A DNA stretch of 11,972 nucleotides, from positions 1 through 11,972 of the forward strand of contig JBBSGC010000058.1 in NCBI GenBank assembly GCA_038254525.1, written 5' to 3'. The DNA is from JBBSGC01 sp038254525 (GTDB lineage Bacteria; Actinomycetota; Actinomycetes; Propionibacteriales; Nocardioidaceae). Position 1 is the stretch's first letter. The number at the start of each line of letters is the position of its first letter. Under the pieces are notes generated by a model. It saw only the letters and a list, made by a program, of their open reading frames with translations. It was not told the origin of the DNA and did no database searches. The position numbers and the translations under genes are program-made. This document shows, piece by piece, positions 1 through 6,974 of this stretch.

Positions 1-255
1 CACCCCGAGCGCCAGCCCGGCAAGTGTCAACGCCGGGACGGTGCCCAGCCAGCCGTCGAGCAGTCGGCCGAAACCCATGCCCGCCAGCAGGCACGCGATG
101 TTGTAGCCACCGATGCCGAGAAAGCTCCAGGCGTCCGCAGCGAGCCGAGGAGGACCGTCGCTCGTGCCGGCGGCGCCGACGCTATCACAGGGGTCGCGAC
201 CGTCCGGGCGGCTCGACACGTGGCCGGTCCCGGCCGGAAGGCGGTCGGTCGTCAT
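1..255 (-). CDS. AtpZ/AtpI-like small membrane protein, 5' part only
   Basis: The frame reads from an ATG at 255 and runs off the left edge after 85 codons, so the C-terminus is missing. Residues 1-40 are polar and probably cytoplasmic. A first membrane helix spans about residues 44-63. A short link ending in LLDGWLGTVP (about 65-74) follows, and a second helix begins at about 75. A glycine-rich helix, then a conserved Asp and a G-T-x-P turn before helix two, is the pattern of the AtpZ/AtpI family. These are small F-ATPase-associated proteins thought to help c-ring assembly or Mg2+ handling. In mycobacteria the gene after wecA is of this type and atpB follows, so position supports the call. 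A GAGG about 8 bases before the ATG can act as ribosome binding site. An in-frame GTG at codon 13 is a possible alternative start. Family call fairly sure; exact role inferred. Confidence 0.72.
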   Translation of the reverse strand, partial: MTTDRLPAGTGHVSSRPDGRDPCDSVGAAGTSDGPPRLAADAWSFLGIGGYNIACLLAGMGFGRLLDGWLGTVPALTLAGLALGV

Positions 256-278
256 CGTGCGGTGTCCTCGGCTCCTGG

Positions 279-295
279 CGGGAACAACGTTCCCG
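279..295. repeat. Inverted repeat in the atpI leader
   Basis: CGGGAAC-AAC-GTTCCCG is a perfect 7-base inverted repeat with a 3-base spacer. It lies about 24 bases upstream of the atpI-like ATG and downstream of the predicted promoter. It could be an operator or a small RNA hairpin in the leader. No protein partner can be inferred. Confidence 0.5.
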
Positions 296-350
296 GGGTG
301 GTCGTGGGCTGGTGCGAAACGCGGGTGACAGCCCCCCGGCGCGCTTGTGA

Positions 351-380
351 AAGATAGCGCAAACTCGTCCGGGAGCTCAA
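351..380 (-). promoter_or_regulatory. Predicted promoter for the atpI/F-ATPase transcript
   Basis: On the minus strand a TTGAGC -35 (375-380) and a TATCTT -10 (351-356) are separated by 18 bases. This fits a housekeeping actinobacterial sigma factor. Transcription would start near 344, giving a leader of about 90 nt before the ATG at 255. The promoter lies after the wecA stop, so the ATPase genes can be expressed separately from the upstream block. Pattern match only. Confidence 0.55.
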
Positions 381-395
381 ACCCGCCGACCGCCC

Positions 396-413
396 GGCCA
401 CGGCCACGGCCAC
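396..413. repeat. Three tandem GGCCAC units
   Basis: The hexamer GGCCAC occurs three times head to tail directly after the wecA stop codon. In RNA from the minus strand, GGCC segments could pair locally, so this may be a weak U-less termination structure. It may equally be simple GC-rich repetition. Confidence 0.4.
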
Positions 414-416
414 CGG

Positions 417-1538
417 TCAGGTGAGCGAGGTCCCGCGCCATCGGGGCAGCAGGAAGATCGCACCCAGGGTCAGCATCGCGAGCACCCCCACGCCGACGAG
501 TGATCGCCACCCACTGAACAGGCTGAGCAGCACCGTCCCGAACGCAACCAGCGCAGCAAGCAGGTACATCACCAGGACGGCGCGCCGGTGGGAGTGGCCG
601 ATCTCCAGCAGCCGGTGGTGCAGGTGCAGCTTGTCGGGGCTGAACGGCGAGCGCCCGGCGCGAGTGCGTCGGATCACCGCGAACAGCAGGTCGACGAACG
701 GCACCAGCAAGATGGCCACCGGCAAGATCAGCGGCAGCAGGGCCGGTGCAAGGTTGGCCTGGGCGCCGGCGACGCCCTCGGGCAGCGCCGTGGCGGGGAA
801 CTGACCGGTCAGGCTGATCGCCGAACAGGCGAGCACCAGTCCGATCAGCATCGAACCGGAGTCGCCCATGAACATCCGGGCGGGGAAGAAGTTGTGCGGC
901 AGGAAGCCCACGCACGCTCCGCCGAGCGCGGCGGTCAGCAGCGCGGCTGCGATCGCCCGGGTCTGGCCATTCTCGACCGCGAGCAGCACGGCGAAGACGA
1001 AGAAGGCGATGGCGCCGATCCCCACAACGCCGGCGGCCAGCCCGTCGAGGCCGTCGACGAAGTTGACGGCGTTGATCGTCACCACCATCACGAACACGCT
1101 GAACAGCGCTGCCTGCGTCGGATCCGGGGAGAACGAGCCGGCGCCCAACGGCAGGTACTGGAACTGCACGCCCTGCGCGACAACGATCGTCGCCGCCGCG
1201 ACCTGACCGGCGAACTTGGTGAGCGCGTCCAGCTCGATGATGTCGTCGATCGCGCCGATCGCGCAGATGACCAGCCCCCCGATGAGCACCGCGCTCGCGT
1301 CGTGGAAGACCGGCGCCGTCGCCGTGGAGAGGAACGGCAGGTTGTGTGCCACCAGGTAGGCCGCCGCAAGACCGGCCAGCATGGCGATCCCCCCGAAGTA
1401 CGGGATCGGGACAGCGTGCACGTCACGGTCGCGCACCCGGGCCACCGCGTTGAACCGAGCGGCCATCTCCCGCACCAGCACGCCCACGACGTAGGTCACG
1501 ACGGCCGCAACGACGAACACCAGGAGGTACTCACGCAC
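417..1538 (-). CDS. wecA: Undecaprenyl-phosphate GlcNAc-1-phosphate transferase family (WecA/TagO/MraY superfamily)
   Basis: A 373-residue polytopic membrane protein that transfers a sugar-1-phosphate, probably GlcNAc-1-P from UDP-GlcNAc, to a polyprenyl phosphate at the inner face of the membrane. In mycobacteria this begins arabinogalactan linker synthesis; in other Gram-positives it begins teichoic acid or other wall glycans. Visible motifs: PIPYFGG (about 44-50), the Mg2+-binding pair D98-D99, N156..N159..D162GLDGLA, FMGDSGS with D226, and the HLHHR loop (305-309). The HLHHR loop is typical of WecA/TagO rather than MraY. About ten hydrophobic helices are seen and the length is normal. The start is a GTG at 1538, 8 bases inside the end of the preceding sua5-like gene, so translation is probably coupled. 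The orthologous position in M. tuberculosis holds rfe/wecA. The exact substrate cannot be read from sequence. Confidence 0.93.
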   Translation of the reverse strand: MREYLLVFVVAAVVTYVVGVLVREMAARFNAVARVRDRDVHAVPIPYFGGIAMLAGLAAAYLVAHNLPFLSTATAPVFHDASAVLIGGLVICAIGAIDDIIELDALTKFAGQVAAATIVVAQGVQFQYLPLGAGSFSPDPTQAALFSVFVMVVTINAVNFVDGLDGLAAGVVGIGAIAFFVFAVLLAVENGQTRAIAAALLTAALGGACVGFLPHNFFPARMFMGDSGSMLIGLVLACSAISLTGQFPATALPEGVAGAQANLAPALLPLILPVAILLVPFVDLLFAVIRRTRAGRSPFSPDKLHLHHRLLEIGHSHRRAVLVMYLLAALVAFGTVLLSLFSGWRSLVGVGVLAMLTLGAIFLLPRWRGTSLT

Positions 1539-2193
1539 CGGCGGTGGGCTCCACGGATGGCTCTAGCTCACGCAGCCGCTCGATGCTGACCGCGCCTTCG
1601 CGCAGCACCCGCGGCGTGGACGACGTCACGTCGAGGATCGTCGACGCGAGGGCACCGGCGGTGGGACCGCCGTCGAGGTAGATCTCCACGGCATCGCCGA
1701 GCATCTCGACGGCCTCGGCGATCTGGACCGCGGCTGGCATGCCGGTGCGGTTGGCGCTGCTGACCGCCAGTGGGCCGGTGGCGCGGATGAGCTCCAGGGC
1801 AACCTCGTGGTCGGGCATCCGCACCGCCACCGTCGCACGGGTTTCGCCGAGGTCCCACGTCAGTGACGGCTGCTGACGACAGACCAGGGTCAACGGGCCG
1901 GGCCACAGTGCCTTGACGAGGTCGCGGGCCCAGGCTGGTATCTCCTTCGCCAGCGCGTCGAGCGTGGTCGGCGACGCCACCAGCACCGGGGGCGGCTGGT
2001 TGCGACCGCGTCCCTTGGCGCGCAGCATCCGGCGCACCGCCTCCGGGTCGAATGCGTCGGCTGCCAGCCCGTAGACAGTGTCGGTCGGGATCACGACGAG
2101 CTTGCCCGACCGCACAGCGCTCTCCGCCGCCTCGAGCCCGCGGGTCCGGTCGTCGGGGTCGGCGCAGGAGAAGCGAGAGCTCACGAGGGACAT
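1531..2193 (-). CDS. L-threonylcarbamoyladenylate synthase (TsaC/Sua5/YrdC family)
   Basis: A 220-residue YrdC-fold protein. The family condenses L-threonine, bicarbonate and ATP into threonylcarbamoyl-AMP, the precursor of t6A at position 37 of ANN-decoding tRNAs. Visible: the N-terminal GKLVVIPTDTVYGLAADAF strand-loop (about 30-48), the basic KGRGRNQPP stretch (about 60-68) at the usual KxR nucleotide site, WPGPLTL (about 96-102), TVAVRMPDH (about 120-128), and the late PLAVSSANRTG motif (about 140-150). It is the short form without the extra Sua5 C-terminal domain. The ATG at 2193 lies 31 bases after the prmC stop and has only a weak ribosome binding site. The 3' end overlaps wecA by 8 bases. 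The prmC-sua5 adjacency is common in bacteria. Family call is strong. Confidence 0.93.
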   Translation of the reverse strand: MSLVSSRFSCADPDDRTRGLEAAESAVRSGKLVVIPTDTVYGLAADAFDPEAVRRMLRAKGRGRNQPPPVLVASPTTLDALAKEIPAWARDLVKALWPGPLTLVCRQQPSLTWDLGETRATVAVRMPDHEVALELIRATGPLAVSSANRTGMPAAVQIAEAVEMLGDAVEIYLDGGPTAGALASTILDVTSSTPRVLREGAVSIERLRELEPSVEPTAGA

Positions 2194-2224
2194 GGTGCCA
2201 CCCGGACCGGCTCCGGCGAGCTCC

Positions 2225-3067
2225 TCAGCGCCGCGTCGCGGTGGTGAACCGTGGACGACCGGTCAGGTCGGCGTGGTCGCGAACGTGTGACCAGGCCTGC
2301 GCCGCCGCGAACAGCGCGGGGACCGACTCCCCCTGGACGTCGGCGTGCTCGCAGCCCACCACTCCTCCGGGTCGCAGCAACCGGCGGGCGACGACCTCGA
2401 CGACTCGCACCGTCGTCAGGCCGTCGGCGCCCGACCACAGCGCGACTGCGGGGTCGTGGTCTCGGGCCTCGACCGCCACGGCCTCGAACTCTCCCACCGG
2501 GATGTACGGCGGGTTCGCCAGCACGACGTGAACTGCGCCATCCAGGTCGTGCGCCGCCTCCGCGATGTCACCCGCCCGCAGGTCGACGCCGGTGCCGGCC
2601 AGGTTGCGCCCCGCGTACTCGAGCGCCTGACTCGACAGCTCGACCGCGACGACGTGCGTTCCCGGCAGCTCGTCGGCGACCGCCTTGGCGATCGCGCCGG
2701 AGCCGGTGCACAGATCGACGAGGATGGGCTCGGGGGCGGTGACGGCCCGCAGCTGTTCGATCCCCCAGCCGGCCAGCAGCTCGGTCTCCGGCCGCGGCGT
2801 GAACACACCGGGTCCGACCTCCAGCTCCACGTGGCGAAACGCCGCGGTGCCCAGCAGGTGCTGGAGCGGCACGCGATCGGCCCTACGCCGCACCAGAGTC
2901 CGGAAGCACGCCGCCTGCTCGTCGTCCGGCTCGGCACAGCTGCCCAGCGCGCCGCGCGGCACGTCGAGGACCGAGGCAAGCAGCAGCTCTGCATCGACCC
3001 TCGGGGAGGCGACGCCGGCGTCGGACAGCAGCCGCGTCGCCCACGCGAGCCGCTCGCGGGAGCTCAC
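2225..3067 (-). CDS. prmC: Release factor glutamine methyltransferase PrmC (HemK)
   Basis: A 280-residue SAM-dependent methyltransferase that N5-methylates the glutamine of the GGQ motif in release factors. An N-terminal helical recognition domain (about 1-85) is followed by FTPRPETELL (89-98), a SAM-binding DLCTGSGAIA (118-127), an acidic AVE ribose-binding strand end (about 141-143) and the substrate-binding NPPY (185-188). The open frame extends 19 codons upstream, but that part is proline/arginine-rich and overlaps prfA. I chose the GTG at 3067 because it makes a GTGA overlap with the prfA stop and places the first residues (SSRERLAWA) where the family normally begins. The overlap implies translational coupling with its own substrate gene, prfA. 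Confidence 0.95.
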   Translation of the reverse strand: MSSRERLAWATRLLSDAGVASPRVDAELLLASVLDVPRGALGSCAEPDDEQAACFRTLVRRRADRVPLQHLLGTAAFRHVELEVGPGVFTPRPETELLAGWGIEQLRAVTAPEPILVDLCTGSGAIAKAVADELPGTHVVAVELSSQALEYAGRNLAGTGVDLRAGDIAEAAHDLDGAVHVVLANPPYIPVGEFEAVAVEARDHDPAVALWSGADGLTTVRVVEVVARRLLRPGGVVGCEHADVQGESVPALFAAAQAWSHVRDHADLTGRPRFTTATRR

Positions 3068-4149
3068 CGCTGCCGGTTGCCCTGGGCGACCGTGAGCCGC
3101 TGCGCGACGTCGGCCGCCACGCACGCCGCGATCACGTCGTCGAGCGCGCCGTCGAGCACCGCGTCGAGGTTGTACGCCTTGAAGCCGACGCGGTGGTCGG
3201 AGACCCGGTTCTCCGGGAAGTTGTAGGTGCGGATCCGCTCCGACCGGTCCACGGTGCGGATCTGCGAGCGCCGGGCGTCGGCCGCATCGGCATCGGCGGC
3301 TTCCTGGGCCACCGCCAGCAGCCGCGCACGCAGGATGCGCATGGCTTGCTCACGGTTCTGCAGCTGGCTCTTCTCGTTCTGGCAGGTGACGACTATCCCA
3401 CTCGGCAGGTGAGTGATCCGCACCGCGGAATCGGTGGTGTTGACGCTCTGCCCACCGGGGCCGGAGGAGCGGAAGACATCGATCCTGAGTTCGGCGTCGT
3501 CGATCTCGACGTCGACCGGCTCGGCCTCCGGGAGCACCAAGACACCGGCGGCCGAGGTGTGGATGCGCCCCTGCGACTCCGTCACCGGCACGCGCTGCAC
3601 GCGGTGGACGCCGCCCTCGTACTTCAGCATCGCGTGCGGCGCGGCGCCGGGCTCGGCGGCCCCGCGCGCCTGCACGGCCATGGTCACCGACTTGTAGCCG
3701 CCGAGGTCGGACTCGGTGGCGTCGAGCAGCTCGGTGCGCCAGCCTTGCCGCTCGGCGAACCGCTGATACATCCGCAGCAGGTCGCCGGCGAACAGAGCCG
3801 ACTCGGCACCGCCTTCGCCGGCTTTGACCTCCACCAGCACGTCCTTGTCGTCAGCGGCTTCCCGCGGCACGAGCAACCGGCGCAGGCGTCCCGCCAGCTC
3901 GACCTCCCGAGCGGCCAGCACCTCGGCCTCGGCCGCGAACGACGCGTCGTCGGGGGCGAGCTCGCGAGCGGCCCCCAGGTCGTCGCGGACCTGCTGCCAG
4001 TCGAGGTACGCCCGCACCACGGCACTGACCACCGCATAGCGCTGGCCGACCCGCTTGGCCTCGGCGATGTCGTCGTGCAGGGCGGGATCGGCGAGCCGGC
4101 GCTCGAGCTCGGCGTGTTCGTCGATCCACGCCGTCACGCCCTCGAACAC
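3064..4149 (-). CDS. prfA: Peptide chain release factor 1 (RF1)
   Basis: A 361-residue class I release factor that recognises UAA and UAG at the ribosomal A site and triggers peptidyl-tRNA hydrolysis. The tripeptide anticodon PVT is at 188-190 inside HRVQRVPVTESQGRIHTSA, which identifies RF1; RF2 has SPF. The catalytic GGQ is at 232-234. An N-terminal helical domain (about 1-100) and the KAGEGGAESALFAGDL block (about 109-124) are typical, and the length is normal. The frame is open further upstream, but the GTG at 4149 has a strong GGAGG (4157-4161) seven bases away and gives the expected N-terminus. The gene follows rpmE and overlaps prmC, whose product would methylate Q234. Confidence 0.97.
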   Translation of the reverse strand: MFEGVTAWIDEHAELERRLADPALHDDIAEAKRVGQRYAVVSAVVRAYLDWQQVRDDLGAARELAPDDASFAAEAEVLAAREVELAGRLRRLLVPREAADDKDVLVEVKAGEGGAESALFAGDLLRMYQRFAERQGWRTELLDATESDLGGYKSVTMAVQARGAAEPGAAPHAMLKYEGGVHRVQRVPVTESQGRIHTSAAGVLVLPEAEPVDVEIDDAELRIDVFRSSGPGGQSVNTTDSAVRITHLPSGIVVTCQNEKSQLQNREQAMRILRARLLAVAQEAADADAADARRSQIRTVDRSERIRTYNFPENRVSDHRVGFKAYNLDAVLDGALDDVIAACVAADVAQRLTVAQGNRQR

Positions 4150-4198
4150 GTGGCTACCTCCGCTGCTGTCGGGCCCAACGCCCTGGTGGGGATGCGAA

Positions 4199-4237
4199 AC
4201 GGCGCCTCCCGAGGCCCATCGGCTCGGAAGGCGCCGT
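4199..4237 (-). terminator. Terminator-like hairpin between rpmE and prfA
   Basis: The arms 4199-4213 and 4223-4237 pair at 14 of 15 positions (core GGCGCC, one C/A mismatch) around a 9-base loop. In the direction of transcription the stem begins 10 bases after the rpmE stop and is followed by only a short T run (TTTCGC). This suggests an intrinsic terminator or attenuator with the weak U tract common in high-GC bacteria. It would separate rpmE output from the prfA-prmC-sua5-wecA run. Confidence 0.7.
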
Positions 4238-4246
4238 CGATGCCGG

Positions 4247-4489
4247 CTACTTGTCGGACGTGCCCGAGGTGGCGGCGCTGCTGGGCTTCTTGGCATAGCG
4301 CTTCTCGAAACGCGCCACCCGGCCGCCGGTGTCGAGGATCTTCTGCTTGCCGGTGTAGAAGGGATGGCACTGCGAGCAGACGTCGGCATGGATGGTGCCG
4401 TTCTCGGCAGTGCTCCGCGTGGTGAACGTGGCGCCGCAGGTGCAGGTCACCTGGGTGTCGTGGTACGCGGGGTGGATGTCGCTCTTCAT
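4247..4489 (-). CDS. rpmE: 50S ribosomal protein L31, zinc-binding (C+) type
   Basis: An 80-residue large-subunit ribosomal protein. The N-terminus MKSDIHPAYH is characteristic of L31. Four cysteines, C16 and C18 (CTC) and C38 and C41 (CSQC), form the zinc site of the C+ class; the HPFYTG that follows is conserved. The tail is Lys/Ser/Thr/Ala-rich and probably flexible. The start at 4489 is fixed by the motif and by a GAGAGGA (4494-4500) just upstream; the longer open frame to 4540 is leader. C+ L31 is the form normally used when zinc is plentiful. It lies downstream of gpx and is followed by a terminator-like hairpin. Confidence 0.97.
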   Translation of the reverse strand: MKSDIHPAYHDTQVTCTCGATFTTRSTAENGTIHADVCSQCHPFYTGKQKILDTGGRVARFEKRYAKKPSSAATSGTSDK

Positions 4490-4634
4490 GATGTCCTCTC
4501 GGTTGCGGAGGTCGCCGGGTCGCCCGGCTGTCGAAGCCACGGCGGGAACCGGAACCGTCGGTCAGTGTGGCACTGACGCGGGCTGGAACGCCAACTGTGC
4601 CGGCGGCATTCCGCTCGGCGGCCGACCGGTCGGC
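4490..4634 (-). promoter_or_regulatory. rpmE upstream region with several hairpins; possible L31 leader
   Basis: The 145 bases between gpx and rpmE hold three clean inverted repeats. They are GCCGGG-TCG-CCCGGC (4514-4528), ending 24 bases before the start codon; GTCAGTG-TGG-CACTGAC (4561-4577); and a 14-base perfect palindrome GCCGACCGGTCGGC (4621-4634) abutting the gpx stop. A TTGGCG is present as a possible -35, but I see no convincing -10. From memory, leaders upstream of rpmE that are thought to bind L31 have been described in Actinobacteria. Whether this one matches that family I cannot test here. Confidence 0.45.
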
Positions 4635-5111
4635 TCAGAGCAGCGCTGCTATGTCTCCGGCGAGCTGGTCCGGCTCGGTGGCCGGGCCATAGCGCTTGAC
4701 CACGTCACCGCTGGGACCGACGAGGAACTTGGTGAAGTTCCACTCGATCTCACCGCCACTGACGCCCGGCTGCTCGGTCTTCAGCCAGCGGTAGAGCGGG
4801 TGGGCGCCGTCGCCGTTGACCTCGAGCTTCGCGAACATCGGGAAGCGCACGTCGTAGGTCAGCGAGCAGAACTGCTTGATCTCAGCCTCGTCACCCGGCT
4901 CCTGGTTGCCGAACTGGTCGCACGGAAAACCCAGCACGGCGAGGCCCCGATCACCGAACTTCCGGTGCAGGCCCTCGAGCCCGGCGTACTGCGGCGTGAA
5001 GCCGCACTTCGAGGCCACGTTGACGATCAGCAACGCCCGGCCGGTGAAGTCCGCCAGCGGCTGCTCGTCTCCGTCGATGGTGGTGGCGGAGAAGTCGTAG
5101 GCCGTGGCCAC
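4635..5111 (-). CDS. Glutathione-peroxidase-family thiol peroxidase
   Basis: A 158-residue thioredoxin-fold protein of the GPx family. The peroxidatic cysteine is C36 in NVASKCGFTPQY; the partner residues are Q70 in FPCDQFGNQEPG and the W-N pair in WNFTKFLV (about 123-130). C64 and C82 are also present. C82 is at the position that forms the disulfide with C36 in yeast Orp1/Gpx3, so this is probably a thioredoxin-dependent 2-Cys enzyme rather than a true glutathione user. It would reduce H2O2 or organic hydroperoxides in the cytoplasm; no signal peptide is seen. The GTG start at 5111 is 3 bases after the rho stop, with GAGGA inside the rho 3' end as ribosome binding site, so it is very likely co-transcribed with rho. 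This position is not part of the familiar rho-rpmE order. Confidence 0.93.
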   Translation of the reverse strand: MATAYDFSATTIDGDEQPLADFTGRALLIVNVASKCGFTPQYAGLEGLHRKFGDRGLAVLGFPCDQFGNQEPGDEAEIKQFCSLTYDVRFPMFAKLEVNGDGAHPLYRWLKTEQPGVSGGEIEWNFTKFLVGPSGDVVKRYGPATEPDQLAGDIAALL

Positions 5112-5114
5112 GGC

Positions 5115-6974
5115 TCAGAAGTCCTCGTCTGAGCCGCGCCGTCCCGCGGTGGGCGTCGTCTTCTGCACTTCCATGAGGAACTCGATGTTGCTCTTGGTCG
5201 ACTTGAGCTTCTGGATCAGCAGCTCGAGAGCCTGCTGGCCTTCCAGGGCAGACAAAACCCGACGCAGCTTCCAGACGATCTGCAGCTCCTCACGACTCAT
5301 CAGCAGCTCCTCGCGGCGCGTGCCCGAGGAGTCGATGTCGATGGCGGGGAAGATGCGCTTGTTGGCGTACTCCCGCCGCAGTCGCAGCTCCATGTTTCCG
5401 GTGCCCTTGAACTCCTCGAAGATCACCTCGTCCATCTTCGAGCCGGTCTCGATCAGCGCGGTGGCGAGGATCGTCAGCGAGCCACCGAACTCGATGTTGC
5501 GAGCCGCACCGAAGAACCGCTTGGGCGGGTACAGCGCCGAGGAGTCGACGCCACCGGAGAGGATCCGACCACTGGCCGGTGCCGCCAGGTTGTACGCGCG
5601 GCCGAGCTTGGTGATCGAGTCCAGCAGCAAGAAGACGTCGTGGCCCATCTCCACCAGGCGCTTCGCACGCTCGATGGACAGCTCGGCGATCGTCGTGTGG
5701 TCGCTGGCCGGCCGGTCGAAGGTGGAGGAGATGACCTCGCCCTTGACGGCCCGCTGCATCTCGGTGACCTCTTCGGGACGCTCGTCGACCAGCACGACCA
5801 TCAGGTGGCACTCGGGGTTGTTTGTCGTCACCGCGTTGGCGATCGCCTGCATGACCATGGTCTTGCCGGCCTTGGACGGTGCGACGATCAGTCCTCGCTG
5901 GCCCTTGCCGATCGGCGCCACGATGTCGATGATCCGGGTCGTGAGCAGGTTCGGCTCGGTCTCCAGACGGAGCCGGTCCTGGGCGTACAGCGGCGTCAGC
6001 TTGCCGAACTCGATCCGCTGCTTGGCCTCCTCGACCGTCATGCCGTTGACCGAGTCGATCCGCACCAGCGGGTTGAACTTCTCGCGCCGCTCGCCCTCGC
6101 GCAGCTGGCGAACCTGGCCGGTGACCGCGTCGCCCTTGCGGAGCCCGCACTTGCGCACCATCGACAGGGAGACGTAGACGTCTCCCTCGCTCGGCAGGTA
6201 GCCGGTGGTGCGCACGAAGGCGTAGTTCTCGAGTACGTCGAGGATGCCGGCCACGGGCAGCAGCACGTCGTCGTCGCTGACCTGCACCTCGGCATCGGGA
6301 CGGCTGCGGTCGGTGCGGTCGGTGCGGTTGTTGCGGTCCCGGTCTCGGTTGCGGTTGCGGCGTCGGCGGCGACCTCCGGACTCCTCGTCGCGGTCGCTGC
6401 GGGTGTCGCTCCGGGTGTCCGGACGGTTGTCGCTGCGGCTATCCGGACGGTTGTCACTGCGGGTGTCACTGCGGGTGTCACTGCGGGCGCCGTTGCGGCT
6501 GTCTGTCCGTGCCTCGCCTGCACCGGCGCGGTTGTCGTTGCGGCTGCGCTCCCGCTCGGGCCCGGAGGCACCGGTTGGGTCGGCGAAGGGCGAGCCCTGC
6601 TCGACCGGGGCCGAGGCCCGGTCGACCTGCTGTGCGGGTGCGGTCCCGGCCGCGCCGGCGCCGTTGGACGGCGCCTCGGCCCGACCGTTCGCCGAGCCAG
6701 CTGCCTGGACCCGCGACGGAGCTCCAGCTGAAGCCGCGCCGTGGGGCTCGCCCGCAGCCGGTCGGCCGCCCTGCGCCGCCTGGATCACCTCGATCAGCTG
6801 GCTCTTGCGCATCCGGCCGGTGCTCTTGATGCCGAGGCCGCCGGCCATCTGTTGCAGCTCGGCGAGCACCATGCCCGTCAGTCCTCCGCTGTTGCGGCGA
6901 GACGCGGCACCCGATTCGGCGGCCGCCGCGACGGAGTCGCCGGCAGCCGGAGGAAGTGTGTGAGTTTCGGTCAC
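5115..6974 (-). CDS. rho: Transcription termination factor Rho, with long disordered N-terminal insert
   Basis: A 619-residue RNA-dependent ATPase/helicase that forms a hexamer and ends transcription. A Rho_N helical segment lies at about 34-68 (AELQQMAGGLGIK...RKSQLIEVI). It is followed by a low-complexity insert (about 70-228) ending in Arg/Asp-rich repeats and the GRRRRRNRNRDRDR block. The cold-shock RNA-binding domain begins near ILDVLENYAFVR (about 244-255). The ATPase has Walker A APSKAGKT (365-372), DERPEEV (397-403), Walker B DVFLLLD (446-452) and GGVDSSALYPPKRFFGAARN (474-493). I chose the GTG at 6974, which has GGAAGGA (6981-6987) six bases upstream; a GTG five codons earlier lies within that site. 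Actinobacterial Rho proteins often carry such inserts, so this is not a fusion. gpx follows after 3 bases. Confidence 0.97.
   Translation of the reverse strand: MTETHTLPPAAGDSVAAAAESGAASRRNSGGLTGMVLAELQQMAGGLGIKSTGRMRKSQLIEVIQAAQGGRPAAGEPHGAASAGAPSRVQAAGSANGRAEAPSNGAGAAGTAPAQQVDRASAPVEQGSPFADPTGASGPERERSRNDNRAGAGEARTDSRNGARSDTRSDTRSDNRPDSRSDNRPDTRSDTRSDRDEESGGRRRRRNRNRDRDRNNRTDRTDRSRPDAEVQVSDDDVLLPVAGILDVLENYAFVRTTGYLPSEGDVYVSLSMVRKCGLRKGDAVTGQVRQLREGERREKFNPLVRIDSVNGMTVEEAKQRIEFGKLTPLYAQDRLRLETEPNLLTTRIIDIVAPIGKGQRGLIVAPSKAGKTMVMQAIANAVTTNNPECHLMVVLVDERPEEVTEMQRAVKGEVISSTFDRPASDHTTIAELSIERAKRLVEMGHDVFLLLDSITKLGRAYNLAAPASGRILSGGVDSSALYPPKRFFGAARNIEFGGSLTILATALIETGSKMDEVIFEEFKGTGNMELRLRREYANKRIFPAIDIDSSGTRREELLMSREELQIVWKLRRVLSALEGQQALELLIQKLKSTKSNIEFLMEVQKTTPTAGRRGSDEDF
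6301..6510. repeat. Degenerate short tandem repeats inside rho
   Basis: The DNA encoding Rho residues about 155-225 is made of imperfect repeats. A 24-base unit, beginning GGACGGTTGTC, occurs twice in a row at 6421-6468. A 12-base unit CTGCGGGTGTCA is repeated at 6457-6480, with a third partial copy after it. Looser CGGTTGCGGT/CGGTGCGGT units run from 6301. On the coding strand these give TRSD, NRPD and NRTD tetrapeptides. The repeats keep frame, in 12- and 24-base steps, so copy number could vary without breaking rho. Confidence 0.75.

Noticed and set aside
24..350. Plus-strand Arg/Ser-rich open frame of 108 codons at the left edge
   Set aside because: Antisense to the AtpZ/AtpI-like gene and its promoter region; composition is typical of noise.
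588..1589. Long plus-strand open frame (333 codons) opposite wecA
   Set aside because: Its product is rich in Arg, Gln, Asp and His with no domain. It is the antisense shadow of a clear membrane protein and begins without a ribosome binding site.
3193..4425. Plus-strand open frame of 410 codons opposite prfA and rpmE
   Set aside because: It lies antisense to two unmistakable genes. Long reverse frames are expected in high-GC coding DNA, and the product has no recognisable motif.
6391..6510. CRISPR-like array
   Set aside because: The repeats are short, contiguous and degenerate, with no unique spacers, and they lie in frame within rho.
5640..6731. Plus-strand open frame of 363 codons opposite rho
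   Set aside because: Shadow of rho; the Val/Ala-rich repeats in it are only the reverse reading of the R-D repeats.
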